From an uncultured Opitutales bacterium (GTDB lineage Bacteria > Verrucomicrobiota > Verrucomicrobiia > Opitutales > Intestinicryptomonadaceae), in the NCBI GenBank assembly GCA_900545715.1, contig URAJ01000017.1, positions 1 through 47,600 on the forward strand: a stretch of 47,600 nucleotides of DNA, written 5' to 3'. How positions within the stretch are numbered: the stretch's first letter is position 1; the number at the start of each line of letters is the position of its first letter. Shown here in pieces: positions 24,278-33,119 of this stretch. The notes beneath the pieces are model-generated. The model saw only the letters and a program-made list of their open reading frames with translations. It was not told the DNA's origin and did not search any database. The position numbers and the translations under genes were made by a program.

Positions 24278-26641
24278 CTATTTTTTTGGCCGCAATAAGA
24301 GAGCTCCTTTCCCGGGAATGTAGATTTCCTCGCCGCCGCGTACAGTCTTGCCCGACACTGCATCGACATATTCGCCCTTCAAAGGAAGTTTGAACCTTGC
24401 GGGCTCGCTTGGAAATATTGCGCAGAAGCGGCTGTCCGCGTAAACCGCGCAGTTTGCGGGCGCGGGGCTTTCGACTCCCGCTGCGTCGAAAATGCGCCTG
24501 TAAGATTGCGAATCCAGAAGCGGAAGCGAGACAAAGTAGCTTGTAAATTTTCCGTGCCTGGTTTTTGCCAATGCCGCAGTGGAGTCGGAGTATTTTGCGA
24601 TGGTCTCAAAACCCTCCCCGCCGCCCACGGCTCCAAAAAGCGGATATGGTTTTTCTGGATATTTGTTGTCGAATTTTTTTGAGAAGTCGGCCTTTATTGT
24701 TCCCTTTGACGGGTCGGAGAATACTGCCGTTTCAGTATCGCTTATCGGGCGCTCGGCGAGCTTGAATCCGGTTATGGATTCCGACCTCGCGGGGTCGTAC
24801 GAATCTGACCAGACGGCGGGCGCGTAGTGCCATACGAGAGATGTATTCGGACTCATTTTGCTGGAAATCTCTGCCCAGTCTGAGTCGGTCACCCGAAAGC
24901 AATTTATAAACAGCACTGCCTTATATCCCGACAAGTCGATACTTTTTAAATCCGAGAGCCTGTAATGGTCGGCGTGGGCGCCCGCCATGCGGATTCTTGC
25001 GATTGTATCGACAACCAAGTCTCGGTGCAGCCTTAGGCTTGGCTTCGCGCAATGGAAGCTTTCGGTGTCGGTCACTATCAAAACTTGCGCGGTGGGCTCT
25101 CTCTTTTCGGCGCGCATATCTTTTGCGGCGGCCTCTATTTTTTTGATTTCGTCCATCACTTCTTTTGAATCGAACCAGCCGCCGTGCAAGTCCATCCACC
25201 AGAACCCGGAGGCGGACTGCATACATTTTGAAAATTCGCGCCAGAGCATCGTCCGCGTGCCGCCCATATCTTTCGCATCCGGCCAGCATGAAAGGTGCGT
25301 GCGCACGTCGAGCTCGTCTATGAATATTTTTTTGCGGTTTATCGACATTGAGGGTGTTTGCTCCATGCCTGGGCCTCCCGGCTCCACGTTTCTATACCCC
25401 TTCGGCGAGGCGAGGAAATCGACATGCGGGCTGTCGAGAAGCTTGTCGAATTCAAGGTGCCCGTTGTAGGCTGCGCGCGGAACAAACAGGTAGTACCCGT
25501 AGAACGCGCCGGCGGCTTTGCCGCTTTCCTCCTTTACAATTTTTGAAAAATATTCAATGGCGCGCGCGTTCATTTCTCCGCAGAACTTTTCGTAATCGAT
25601 TGACGGTACGTTGTCCGGGGCGGCGCGGAAGAAGTCGGCGTGGCTGTTCCAATGGAGCTCGCGCTTCATAGGGGTGGGGAGCTTTACGTTGTCGCGCGAT
25701 ATGTCGGGTTGTCCCCACGCTTTTGCGAGCGCTTCGCGCGAGCCGTATTTCTTAATTCCCCAGTCGTAAAACGCGCGGAGGTTGTTTATGCCGTAGTCTC
25801 CAAAGCGGTAGTCGTTTTTCTCCCAGCCGCGCCAGAAAGAGGTCTCTCCACACTGCCCGTATGCGATGTGGTAGGCTATTACATTTTTGCCGTATTTCCC
25901 GTTTTCTATGTGGCGGATTAGTCTTCTTAGAGCTTCCCCGGCGTCGAGCAGCCATTTTTCGGACGAGAAGCTTTGCATTCCGATAAGCCCGCGCACATTG
26001 GGGCGGGGGTCGGGTTTCCCGCGCACTTTTTTGTCTGTCGTATAGCCATTCTGAAGCTCCATCCCGAACCAGTCGTGTGCGGGAGTGCATGCGAGTTCCG
26101 AGATTTCCTCCTTTGAAAGCCCGCCTGGATAATAGACTGTCGTATCCTCCGGATTTTCGGCGCACCAAGAGGGCGGGGGATCGAGCTTTATGCGCGGTAT
26201 GTACATGGAGTCTTTCCCGACAGATGCAAAGAGGTCGTCGAGCGCCTTGTCGGTTGCTCGGTAGTCGTATTTCCCGGACGCAATCCAGCCAGAAAACAGG
26301 ATTGTAGAATGGATTTTTATTCCGGCCCTGTCGAAATCCCCGTGAAATTTCTTTTCAGGGGAGTCGTCGGAAAGCATCATTCTCGCATTTCCGTTTTCGT
26401 CGAGAACTGGGGGGTTGTAGGGCCAGCCTAGCCTGCTCCAAAACACGGAATTGTTTAAAAGTATATTTTTTATTTTTGCGGTAGTAGCGCTTTCCGCGGC
26501 GGGCTGCGTTTGGACTTCGGCGGGCGGGCGCAATCTGTTTGCGCGCGTTTTCTCGGCGCCCTGCGGCGCTTTATTTCCGCCGCAAGAGGCCGCAAAAAAC
26601 GGTAGCGGCAACAATAGCAAGAGATAAAAATATTTTTTCAT
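24278..26641 (-). CDS. lipoprotein glycoside hydrolase, beta-galactosidase (GH42)-like
   Basis: Lipoprotein of 787 residues: signal KKYFYLLLLLPLPFFAASC with lipobox cysteine at 20, then a Pro/Ala-rich linker. The catalytic region looks like a GH42-type TIM barrel: YHIAYGQCGETSFW supplies a candidate acid/base glutamate (E266) and KKIFIDELDVRTH a candidate nucleophile (E443). After about residue 540 comes an AQVLIVTDTESFHC stretch like the GH42 trimerisation domain, and then a small beta domain. The start is the ATG with this signal peptide; the in-frame sequence further upstream overlaps the FAD gene. It follows the FAD oxidoreductase by 19 bases. It probably hydrolyses an oligosaccharide at the cell surface or in the periplasm; the sugar is unknown. 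Confidence 0.78.
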   Translation of the reverse strand: MKKYFYLLLLLPLPFFAASCGGNKAPQGAEKTRANRLRPPAEVQTQPAAESATTAKIKNILLNNSVFWSRLGWPYNPPVLDENGNARMMLSDDSPEKKFHGDFDRAGIKIHSTILFSGWIASGKYDYRATDKALDDLFASVGKDSMYIPRIKLDPPPSWCAENPEDTTVYYPGGLSKEEISELACTPAHDWFGMELQNGYTTDKKVRGKPDPRPNVRGLIGMQSFSSEKWLLDAGEALRRLIRHIENGKYGKNVIAYHIAYGQCGETSFWRGWEKNDYRFGDYGINNLRAFYDWGIKKYGSREALAKAWGQPDISRDNVKLPTPMKRELHWNSHADFFRAAPDNVPSIDYEKFCGEMNARAIEYFSKIVKEESGKAAGAFYGYYLFVPRAAYNGHLEFDKLLDSPHVDFLASPKGYRNVEPGGPGMEQTPSMSINRKKIFIDELDVRTHLSCWPDAKDMGGTRTMLWREFSKCMQSASGFWWMDLHGGWFDSKEVMDEIKKIEAAAKDMRAEKREPTAQVLIVTDTESFHCAKPSLRLHRDLVVDTIARIRMAGAHADHYRLSDLKSIDLSGYKAVLFINCFRVTDSDWAEISSKMSPNTSLVWHYAPAVWSDSYDPARSESITGFKLAERPISDTETAVFSDPSKGTIKADFSKKFDNKYPEKPYPLFGAVGGGEGFETIAKYSDSTAALAKTRHGKFTSYFVSLPLLDSQSYRRIFDAAGVESPAPANCAVYADSRFCAIFPSEPARFKLPLKGEYVDAVSGKTVRGGEEIYIPGKGALLLRPKK

Positions 26642-26660
26642 AGTCGCTTTGAAAATTATT

Positions 26661-28004
26661 TCAGCTTTTTGACGGAAGGGGCGGGAGTATCGCGTTGTGC
26701 TTTTCAAGTGTATTGCGGATTTTGTGAATATCGGCATTTCCGATAGGCGCGTTTTCGAGAATCGATATTGCAGCAGCCGCCGCGGCAGCTTGGCCCATTG
26801 CCATGCAGGACGCCTGTACCCTGAGCGCCGAGTTCGCGAGCCTGTCGCTTCCAACATGCCTGCCAGCCGCAATCAAAAACTTGGAGTTTTTAGGCAGCAT
26901 CGCCCTTAGCGGAATGCTTGGAACAACGCCTTCTTTGAGCATTTTTGGCCTTACCCCTTTTGAATCGTGCAAGTCAATCGGATAAAAAGAGTGGCAGAGG
27001 GCGTCAGGATATTTTTCGCCGCCGGCGTATTCATCGACAGTAATGTTGTGTTCGGCATCTATCCTGTATGTTTCCCTTATACCTGCCTCGGTTTTAACGT
27101 AGGAAATTTTTATGCGCTCAAGTCCTTTTTGCCTTTTTAGAAAGCGGAAAAGCCTTAAAAATGTCTCGCGCCCCCTAATGTTTGAGTCGGTTTGGACAAA
27201 TGCGTCGGAAGAGTCGGCGCCGACGAGGTGTTGTGCGCCTTTCCCGCCGCTTGCGATGAGCCCGTTGATATTTATCCAAAGCTCGTGCGGGTGTAGTTCT
27301 CCGCTTTTCAGGGCTTCGGCGTATGCCGCGCTTAGGGCGGCCTTGTCTATTTTTTCGGGGTTGTAGTTCGAAAATTTGAAATCGAGCGTTCCGGGCTGAA
27401 TTTCAGAGCCTTTGATGCGCCTGTATCCCGCCATTGCGACAAACGCGGCGTTGCCGGTGCAGTCTATTACGCGGCGCGCGAATACTTTTTTTTCAATTGA
27501 TTTTCCGGCTATTTCAACCTCGAAGCCGTCGGAAGTTTCTTTTGCGGATTTTGGGAAGCTGTAATAAAGCAAATGGACGCCGCTTTTTAGGGCGCTTTCC
27601 TCGGCGAGGCATGCGTACAGGTATTCGTTGACTCTAACTTGCAGGCAATCGTGGGATTTTTTGTAGTCCGAAAAGTCCGGCATTTTGTCACCGTGCTCGC
27701 GGACGCATTTTTCGACGAGCTCCCAGCCGATTCCCGCAATAATTTGCTTACCCCATGCGTGGAAAAGCCCCGGGTAATTTACTCCGGCGGTTGTCATTGT
27801 TCCGCCGAGCTGTGGGGAGCTTTCGACAAGTAGGGTTTTTGCGCCCGTGCGCGCAGCCTGTATTGCCGCAACGCAGCCTGAAACGCCGCCGCCTACGACA
27901 AGCACGTCGTATTTTTCAAGACCCTCTTTTGGAGCGGGGGCGACACTAGCCATTGCGGCGGGGCATATTGCCATAATTGAACCTACAAATGTGCGCCTTT
28001 TCAT
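26661..28004 (-). CDS. exported FAD-dependent oxidoreductase with Tat-type signal
   Basis: Predicted periplasmic flavoprotein of 447 residues. The N-terminus MKRRTFVGSIMAICPAA is twin-arginine-like, followed by a short hydrophobic run and an AxA region, as expected for a folded cofactor protein. The FAD Rossmann motif is VLVVGGGVSGCVAAIQAAR (about 35-53) with the ribose-binding glutamate after LLV. The rest resembles the FAD_oxidored (PF12831) family: RVIDCTGNAAFVAMAGY, the C-terminal AAGRHVGSDRLANSALRVQ and a SCMAMGQAAAAAAA helix. The true start is this ATG; the longer frame upstream codes no sensible signal. It is the first gene of a unit with the GH42-like lipoprotein. The substrate is probably a sugar or sugar-derived alcohol, by context only. 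Confidence 0.85.
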   Translation of the reverse strand: MKRRTFVGSIMAICPAAMASVAPAPKEGLEKYDVLVVGGGVSGCVAAIQAARTGAKTLLVESSPQLGGTMTTAGVNYPGLFHAWGKQIIAGIGWELVEKCVREHGDKMPDFSDYKKSHDCLQVRVNEYLYACLAEESALKSGVHLLYYSFPKSAKETSDGFEVEIAGKSIEKKVFARRVIDCTGNAAFVAMAGYRRIKGSEIQPGTLDFKFSNYNPEKIDKAALSAAYAEALKSGELHPHELWININGLIASGGKGAQHLVGADSSDAFVQTDSNIRGRETFLRLFRFLKRQKGLERIKISYVKTEAGIRETYRIDAEHNITVDEYAGGEKYPDALCHSFYPIDLHDSKGVRPKMLKEGVVPSIPLRAMLPKNSKFLIAAGRHVGSDRLANSALRVQASCMAMGQAAAAAAAISILENAPIGNADIHKIRNTLEKHNAILPPLPSKS

Positions 28005-28312
28005 ATAAAAAAAATAATCGCCGATATTTACACCCGCAAGAAAAATCCTATTGCAATTCCTTAATTTAGGGCGCGCTGTTGACCGATTGGCGGGCATTTT
28101 GTTATTTTCTATTGATTGCGGTGCGAGTGAAAATGCCGTTGAAAGTTGGATAATTTTTTCGTAAAAATTTTTCTCGAAGTTTGAAACGCCCGTATCTATT
28201 TTTTTATAAAATTGCGATGACGCCATAGTGATAATTTATTTTTCCGCTAATTGCCGCAATTTTAAATAAATGTGTTGATTATTTCCGCCTTAACTCGAAA
28301 ATCTAAGGCAAG
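28005..28312. other. AT-rich intergenic region between divergent FAD gene and pseudopilin gene
   Basis: 308 bases holding two divergent promoters. On the plus side TTGATT (28275-28280), a 16-base spacer and GAAAAT (28297-28302) could drive the pilin gene, leaving about 10 bases to its ATG. I see no convincing element for the minus gene and no RNA structure. Confidence 0.4.
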
Positions 28313-28654
28313 ATGAAAAACAGAAAAGGATTTTCCGTAATAGAATTTTTGCTTGTCGTTGTAATACTCGGTTTGCTGGCGGCAGTATTTGTGCCCGCTA
28401 CGGCAATGATGGCCGAAAAGCACCGCGTCGTTGCGGTGGAGTCAAACCTCGACGCCATAGCGGAGGCCGGTAAAAAATATATTTCCGACAAATCCGCAAA
28501 TTCCGTGGATTACAAAACGCTCGTCTCGGAAAAATATTTGGAGCCTGTCCAGCCCGTGGCTGGCGAGAGTTACGACGGAATAAAAATAGAATCGGGCGGC
28601 GGAAAAATAAACGTTGTGACCGAAAAGGGCTCGGAAGTCACAAAGGTTTACTAA
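28313..28654 (+). CDS. type IV pilin/type II secretion pseudopilin-like protein
   Basis: Prepilin of 113 residues with a class III signal: MKNRKG then FSVIEFLLVVVILGLLAAV, where a prepilin peptidase would cut after Gly6, leaving N-methyl-Phe and glutamate at mature position 5. The hydrophobic helix is followed by a short globular domain of about 75 residues. Such pseudopilins form a periplasmic fibre or act in secretion. It stands alone with its own terminator and no assembly ATPase, platform protein or peptidase nearby, so it must use machinery encoded elsewhere. Many Verrucomicrobia and Planctomycetes carry numerous orphan genes of this kind. A short AAGG lies 4-5 bases before the ATG. Confidence 0.88.
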   Translation: MKNRKGFSVIEFLLVVVILGLLAAVFVPATAMMAEKHRVVAVESNLDAIAEAGKKYISDKSANSVDYKTLVSEKYLEPVQPVAGESYDGIKIESGGGKINVVTEKGSEVTKVY

Positions 28655-28673
28655 GTTTTAGAGCATTCAAGGC

Positions 28674-28705
28674 GCGCCGCGATTTTTTAGAGCGGCGCTT
28701 TTTTT
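28674..28705 (+). terminator. intrinsic terminator after the pseudopilin gene
   Basis: Stem GCGCCGC (28674-28680) with GCGGCGC (28692-28698), loop of 11, followed by T7 at 28699-28705. Confidence 0.8.
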
Positions 28706-28774
28706 GCGCCGTAGTTTTATATCGCGCCCATTTTTATCTCAAACAATGCTACCGCAATATATGGGTTATTGTAG

Positions 28775-28802
28775 TTGACGCATTTTGCGCAGAGCATATA
28801 AA
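28775..28802 (+). promoter_or_regulatory. sigma70-like promoter of the DapA-fold lipoprotein gene
   Basis: TTGACG at 28775-28780, 16-base spacer, TATAAA at 28797-28802. Only 8 bases separate the -10 box from the ATG at 28811, so transcription should start at or within a base or two of the start codon. Confidence 0.6.
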
Positions 28803-28810
28803 TTACAAAC

Positions 28811-29926
28811 ATGAAAAGGCGAACTTTTATAAGAATGGCTGCGTGCACATCTGTTGCCGCCGCGGCGACAGCATGCAACACAATTTCCACACGTTCCGAT
28901 TTAAATAGAGTTCCGGGATGTTCCAAGCCTTTCGGCGGCGGCGACGCCCGAATCCGCGGAGCTTTCCCGATACTGTCCACACCATATAAGGAGTCAGGAG
29001 AGGTCGATTTCCAAACGCTCGCGGAAGAGGCTAAATTTGTCGGAAAATGCGGATGCGACGGCGCAATATGGCCGCAATCAGGCGATAGCTGCGATTTGCT
29101 TACCCTCGACGAAAAGCTTGCGGGAATGGAGGCGATGGCAAAGGCTCTTGAAAATTCGCGGACCGTGGCGACGTTCGGCTGCCAGGGGCGCGACTTCAAC
29201 GAGGCGAAAGAGTGCGCTAAAAAAGTGAAGGAGCTTTCGTCGAAGTACCGCATAAACGCGGCTATAATCTCGCGCCCGCCCGACAACGGTAAAACCGAAG
29301 AAGATCTTGAAAAATATTATATAGGGCTTTCGGAAACTGTCGATTGCCCGATTATAATTCAGACAGGCGGCGGGGTTTTGTATAAGGGAGTTGCTCCGTC
29401 TGTAGGGCTTTTGGAGCGCTTGGCGCGGAAAAATCCAAAGTCTTTCGGATACATAAAGGAGGAGTCCGGCAACAGCAATTCGAGAATGGCGGAGGAGATT
29501 GCCAAAAAACCCGTGATACATACTGTTTTTAGCGCGTGGGGAAGCTACCAGTGGCTCTACCAGAGCCGCCGCATAGGCAGCGAAGGCGTAATATCGGAGC
29601 GCGTTGCGTATGCGGACGTCCTTGCAGAAATCTGGAGGCTCATGGAATTGCGGGACTCTTCCGGAAGGCTCGACGACGCATTTGCAAAATACCTTTTAAT
29701 GATAAATATATCCGAGTTTGTCCCAGGCTCACTCCGCGGCGGGCATCTATATGTGCTGCAAAAGAGGGGCGTTTTCAAAAACCTGCTGTCGCGCGAATAC
29801 GACAGAAAAAACGGCAAGGACACAATTCCGGACAAGCCCATTCTGCGGGAATTGAAGCTCTCGCAGGCGCAGATAGACGAAATAGAAACGCGCTTTGCAA
29901 ATCTTTCGCCGTATTTGCGCGTGTAG
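28811..29926 (+). CDS. DapA/N-acetylneuraminate lyase-fold lipoprotein with Tat-type signal
   Basis: TIM-barrel class I aldolase/lyase family protein of 371 residues, unusual in being exported: MKRRTFIRMAACTSVAAAATAC combines twin arginines with a lipobox cysteine (C22). The barrel starts at GAFPILSTPYKESGEVDFQTL (50-70). WPQSGDS replaces the usual GTTGE. The Schiff-base lysine is K216 in FGYIKEESG. Where DHDPS and NAL have the catalytic tyrosine (xxYNxP), this protein reads PIIIQTGGG (Q184), so the proton relay must differ. The GH42-like, FAD and GH65-like exported enzymes encoded nearby suggest a role in extracytoplasmic sugar-acid breakdown. That is inference; a non-catalytic role is possible. 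Confidence 0.85.
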   Translation: MKRRTFIRMAACTSVAAAATACNTISTRSDLNRVPGCSKPFGGGDARIRGAFPILSTPYKESGEVDFQTLAEEAKFVGKCGCDGAIWPQSGDSCDLLTLDEKLAGMEAMAKALENSRTVATFGCQGRDFNEAKECAKKVKELSSKYRINAAIISRPPDNGKTEEDLEKYYIGLSETVDCPIIIQTGGGVLYKGVAPSVGLLERLARKNPKSFGYIKEESGNSNSRMAEEIAKKPVIHTVFSAWGSYQWLYQSRRIGSEGVISERVAYADVLAEIWRLMELRDSSGRLDDAFAKYLLMINISEFVPGSLRGGHLYVLQKRGVFKNLLSREYDRKNGKDTIPDKPILRELKLSQAQIDEIETRFANLSPYLRV

Positions 29927-29953
29927 CCGTATTGCTTTTAAAAAATAAAGAAG

Positions 29954-29976
29954 TCTCCCGTCAGGGAGATTTTTTT
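29954..29976 (+). terminator. intrinsic terminator after the DapA-fold gene
   Basis: Stem TCTCCC (29954-29959), tetraloop GTCA, GGGAGA (29964-29969), then T7 at 29970-29976. Confidence 0.9.
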
Positions 29977-30032
29977 ACGCACTTTTTAATGGGAGCTTTG
30001 CTCTTCATTGGCTCGGCTTGCGCTTTAAAATT

Positions 30033-30136
30033 GTAAAAAACTTTCGCTATTCAAAGTTTTTTACGATGCGATTTTATTTGCCGCGCGGAAAAAATGGGCG
30101 ACGCAAAGAGACTTTCAATAATCTGAGAGTTGAAAG
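30033..30136. repeat. two perfect inverted repeats between convergent genes
   Basis: First: GTAAAAAACTTT (30033-30044) with AAAGTTTTTTAC (30053-30064), 12 bp, loop of 8. Second: CTTTCAA (30112-30118) with TTGAAAG (30130-30136), 7 bp. The first has an internal T6 on both strands and may aid termination of the minus-strand pseudouridine synthase gene ending at 30147. Confidence 0.5.
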
Positions 30137-30146
30137 GACATGCGCG

Positions 30147-30956
30147 CTATGCCTTCAAATATTTTTCGGGAATTTCTATCCGGTATTTTTTTGCGAAAGA
30201 AACGAGGTCTTCCGCGAGAGGCGCGCGCAATTTTAGCTCCGGGACGGACGTGCCGAAATCCATCTCAAATGCGTGCAAAGCCTGCCGCTTAATCGGCAAA
30301 ATTTTCGACATCTCCTCCGTAAAGCCCTTTTCTGCGAAATCGAGATAAAGGGTTTCGTCAGGGCCGTATAGTTTGTCTCCCGCAACGCTGTGCCCGAGCC
30401 ATTGCGCGTGGGCGCGTATCTGGTGTTTCCTTCCCGTCAAAAGCTCCACTTCGCAGAGGGTGAAATCGCCATCGGGGCTGTTGGAATGTGAAATTGGGCG
30501 GAATATTGTGCACGCGCTTTTTGCGGAGGGCTTTTGCATCGCGCAACACGTCTTTATCGCTACTATCGAATGTTTGTCGTCGGCCAGTGGTTGCGAGACG
30601 GTCGCTGTTGCGTCCAAAAATCCTTCGAGAAATGCGAGGTACTTTTTCTTTACAGCCCCCTTTTCGGATACCGCCTTTTGCGCTTTGGAGGCGCTTTCGT
30701 GGTTTTTTGCCACGACGACAACCCCGCTCGTCTCCCTGTCGAGGCGGCTTACGGGGTGCAGGACTTCGGCGTTCAGATAGACTCTCGCCGCGCCCACGAG
30801 GCTTGAGAGCGGCCCGTTTTTTGAAGGGTGGCACACGAGCCACCCCGGCTTGTCGAGCGCGAGGTAATTTGAGTCTTCATAGATTATCCATTTGGGAAAC
30901 TCGTCCATATCGACAAGGCCTGCGCTCTCTCCGAATCTTTCAGGATTTTCACTCAT
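30147..30956 (-). CDS. RluA-family RNA pseudouridine synthase
   Basis: Isomerises uridine to pseudouridine in rRNA or tRNA. The catalytic motif HPVSRLDRETSGVVVVAK has the essential aspartate near residue 73. VKKKYLAFLEG and LLTGRKHQIRAHAQWLGHSVAGDKLYG are the other conserved family blocks, followed by RQALHAFEMDF. At 269 residues it lacks an N-terminal S4 domain, so it is of the short RluA/TruC/RluC-like type. The target uridine cannot be assigned. It lies 43 bases after the GH65-like gene on the same strand and might be co-transcribed. No Shine-Dalgarno is apparent at the chosen ATG. Confidence 0.92.
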   Translation of the reverse strand: MSENPERFGESAGLVDMDEFPKWIIYEDSNYLALDKPGWLVCHPSKNGPLSSLVGAARVYLNAEVLHPVSRLDRETSGVVVVAKNHESASKAQKAVSEKGAVKKKYLAFLEGFLDATATVSQPLADDKHSIVAIKTCCAMQKPSAKSACTIFRPISHSNSPDGDFTLCEVELLTGRKHQIRAHAQWLGHSVAGDKLYGPDETLYLDFAEKGFTEEMSKILPIKRQALHAFEMDFGTSVPELKLRAPLAEDLVSFAKKYRIEIPEKYLKA

Positions 30957-30999
30957 TTTTTTCTTTCTACGCCGCTTCTATTTTAATGCGATAAAATTT

Positions 31000-33111
31000 T
31001 TATTGGTGCCTTTGCTTAAAGCCCTCCGCGCGGATTTTCCATTTCCCGTTGGCGGGAAAGTATAGAGAGTCGCCATTCGGCGCGGGCGCGCCGTCCCAGC
31101 CGTTTGCGAGCATTGCGGAGGCTGCAAGCAGCCCTCCGTTTGCGGGGAAATAGACGCAGGGCGAGTTTACAGTTCCGGCGTCATTCCACGAATAGTGGGG
31201 AGTTGCAAATAAAAGGTAGTCTATCGCTTTTTCCGGATTTCCCGTCCGCAGCTCCGCCATCGCGAGCATGGGGAAGTCCCACCCCCATATTCTGTCGAAG
31301 TTCCAAGTTGACTCGATTTTCCTCAATGTATTTCTCATTATATCGGGCTTTGCCCCGTCGCCGCGCAGCATTCCGAATGTGCCTATGAGAGCGGGGTGCT
31401 CCCAATTCAGCTTTGTCCACATGTCTTTGACGCCCTCGTATATTTCATATACTCCGTCTTTTTCGGGAAGTGGGGATAGATTGTCGAGAACTTCCCTCCA
31501 CTTTTTATTTTCGGGCATGCCCATTCTCTTTTGCCATTCGAGAGCGACTGAAAGCCCATACCTCCAATAGCCGAGTTCAAAGGCGGGATTGCGCGTAGTG
31601 CTTGGGTTTGTGTTTTCCGATACTATATAGAGCGGAGGTTCGAGGCAATATTTCCCGCTGGACTGATTTTTTATCGGAATATCCGCCATAAATTCTGCCG
31701 TCTCAAAAACTATATCCGACCATTTTTCGAGCGTGTCTTTCGACGGATTTGCGCGGTATAGAGCTTCCGCAAAAAATATTGGGTGCGGCTGCTGCCATAT
31801 CAGAAACGAATGTATTGGGTGCGGCCATTCTCGCGGAATGTTGCCAAGGCACTTCGGCCAGCGCGCCCCGCGATAGCCTTGTTTGCGCGCTATTTCCCGC
31901 GCATAGGGAAGGGTTTTTTCGTATATGGAAAGAATGTTTTTTGCCAAATGCGGGCGCTCCCAGAGTATCCAGTGGTATGCGTGCCACCATATCATCTCAA
32001 AGTGGAATCTCCCAAACCACGAATTTTCCATAAGCCCGCTTTCCTGCGGGGGAAGGTTTCCGGCGGCGTTTATGCGCATGAGAAATTGCGAGGTTATTAT
32101 GCGCCTTTCAAGCTCCTTCCAACGCGGGTCGGAACTTGCGGACAAATCGACAAACGCCCCGTTCTCCCAAAAGTCCGCCCACATATTTTCGTACGCTTTT
32201 CTGCACTCGGCGAAATTCGGGATTGAGGCGGCGTCGGGCTTTGACGGAGAAAATTCGCAGGTGAATTCAAGGGTGTCGGAGTTTGAAACCAATTCAAATT
32301 CATGCGGGGTTTGTGTGAGCTTAAACTTTGCGCCTTCGGAAAATCTCACGGCGGCAAAATATTTAGCGGAGTCGAGCTCGCGGGAAATTACAGCCGCGTT
32401 TTTTAGCGGTGTTTCAAGCGCGCTTTTATGCTTTTGCGGAGAGTTCCAATCGCCGGAAAGGTTGGCTGTTTGCGCGTCCGAATACGGGAATGAAAAAATA
32501 ACGCGGAGTTTTCCCGGCTTTAAAAGCTTCGACGATATTTTTACCGATACTGCGTCGCGCTCAGGATGCGAAACTGTCGTGACGCGCGCATTTTTCCCGA
32601 GCGCGGAGAATTGGCTTTCGACGGCACCGGTGTACATATTCACCATCTGCCATGTCGGAGATATCGAGTTGAAATCGAGCCGCTTTCCGGCGGGCGAGAA
32701 AATTGCGAAAGCAATGCGCCCGAGGTTCAGCCTGTGCGGATTTGCGGCGAGCCATTCCGAAAGCTGCGGGTTGGCGGGGTCGGGAAGGGAGTCCGGAAAA
32801 TTTATTATTCCTTTGGGCGAATTTACTGAACTACCCTTAAATTTTTTTGGGTCGGAAGGCGGCGGCGTGGAGTGCCATGCCCAGTCCGAGAGCGTGTTTT
32901 GCGCAGAGAGCGTTTGAAGGCCCGTCCTGTCAAATCCGAAGGCGAATTTTCCGTTGCCGACCTGCGAGGGCGAATCGCTTTTGCGCGCGGAATTTCCGAC
33001 GTATTTTACGGTATGGCGTTCGACAGTCGCGCGCCTGTCGATTTTACCTGTGTCCCCAAATATGGCTGCAGTATGGATTGCAGCCGCGAAAATTAAAATA
33101 ATTTTGAGCAT
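31000..33111 (-). CDS. exported (alpha/alpha)6-barrel glycoside hydrolase, GH65-like
   Basis: Secreted protein of 703 residues with a signal peptide (LKIILIFAAAIHTAAIFG). The first 300 residues look like a beta-sandwich domain, including VGNGKFAFGFDRTGLQTL, a typical opening of GH65/GH95-clan proteins. The catalytic barrel follows: SWFGRFHFEMIWWHAYHWILW, then GYRGARWPKCLG and HPIHSFLIWQQPHPI, tryptophan-rich stretches lining the groove. Homologues are usually annotated as family 65-like hydrolases acting on alpha-linked glucosides or related sugars; a phosphorylase activity cannot be excluded. The ATG at 33111 is preferred to a TTG two codons upstream. A well-placed promoter sits 8 bases before the ATG, so the message is probably leaderless. 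Confidence 0.75.
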   Translation of the reverse strand: MLKIILIFAAAIHTAAIFGDTGKIDRRATVERHTVKYVGNSARKSDSPSQVGNGKFAFGFDRTGLQTLSAQNTLSDWAWHSTPPPSDPKKFKGSSVNSPKGIINFPDSLPDPANPQLSEWLAANPHRLNLGRIAFAIFSPAGKRLDFNSISPTWQMVNMYTGAVESQFSALGKNARVTTVSHPERDAVSVKISSKLLKPGKLRVIFSFPYSDAQTANLSGDWNSPQKHKSALETPLKNAAVISRELDSAKYFAAVRFSEGAKFKLTQTPHEFELVSNSDTLEFTCEFSPSKPDAASIPNFAECRKAYENMWADFWENGAFVDLSASSDPRWKELERRIITSQFLMRINAAGNLPPQESGLMENSWFGRFHFEMIWWHAYHWILWERPHLAKNILSIYEKTLPYAREIARKQGYRGARWPKCLGNIPREWPHPIHSFLIWQQPHPIFFAEALYRANPSKDTLEKWSDIVFETAEFMADIPIKNQSSGKYCLEPPLYIVSENTNPSTTRNPAFELGYWRYGLSVALEWQKRMGMPENKKWREVLDNLSPLPEKDGVYEIYEGVKDMWTKLNWEHPALIGTFGMLRGDGAKPDIMRNTLRKIESTWNFDRIWGWDFPMLAMAELRTGNPEKAIDYLLFATPHYSWNDAGTVNSPCVYFPANGGLLAASAMLANGWDGAPAPNGDSLYFPANGKWKIRAEGFKQRHQ

Positions 33112-33119
33112 TTGCAAAA

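Noticed and set aside
31925..32917. 330-codon open frame opposite the GH65-like gene
   Set aside because: It is antisense to a well-supported secreted hydrolase with matching motifs; composition (Ser/Phe/Cys-rich) is typical of a shadow frame in this codon usage.
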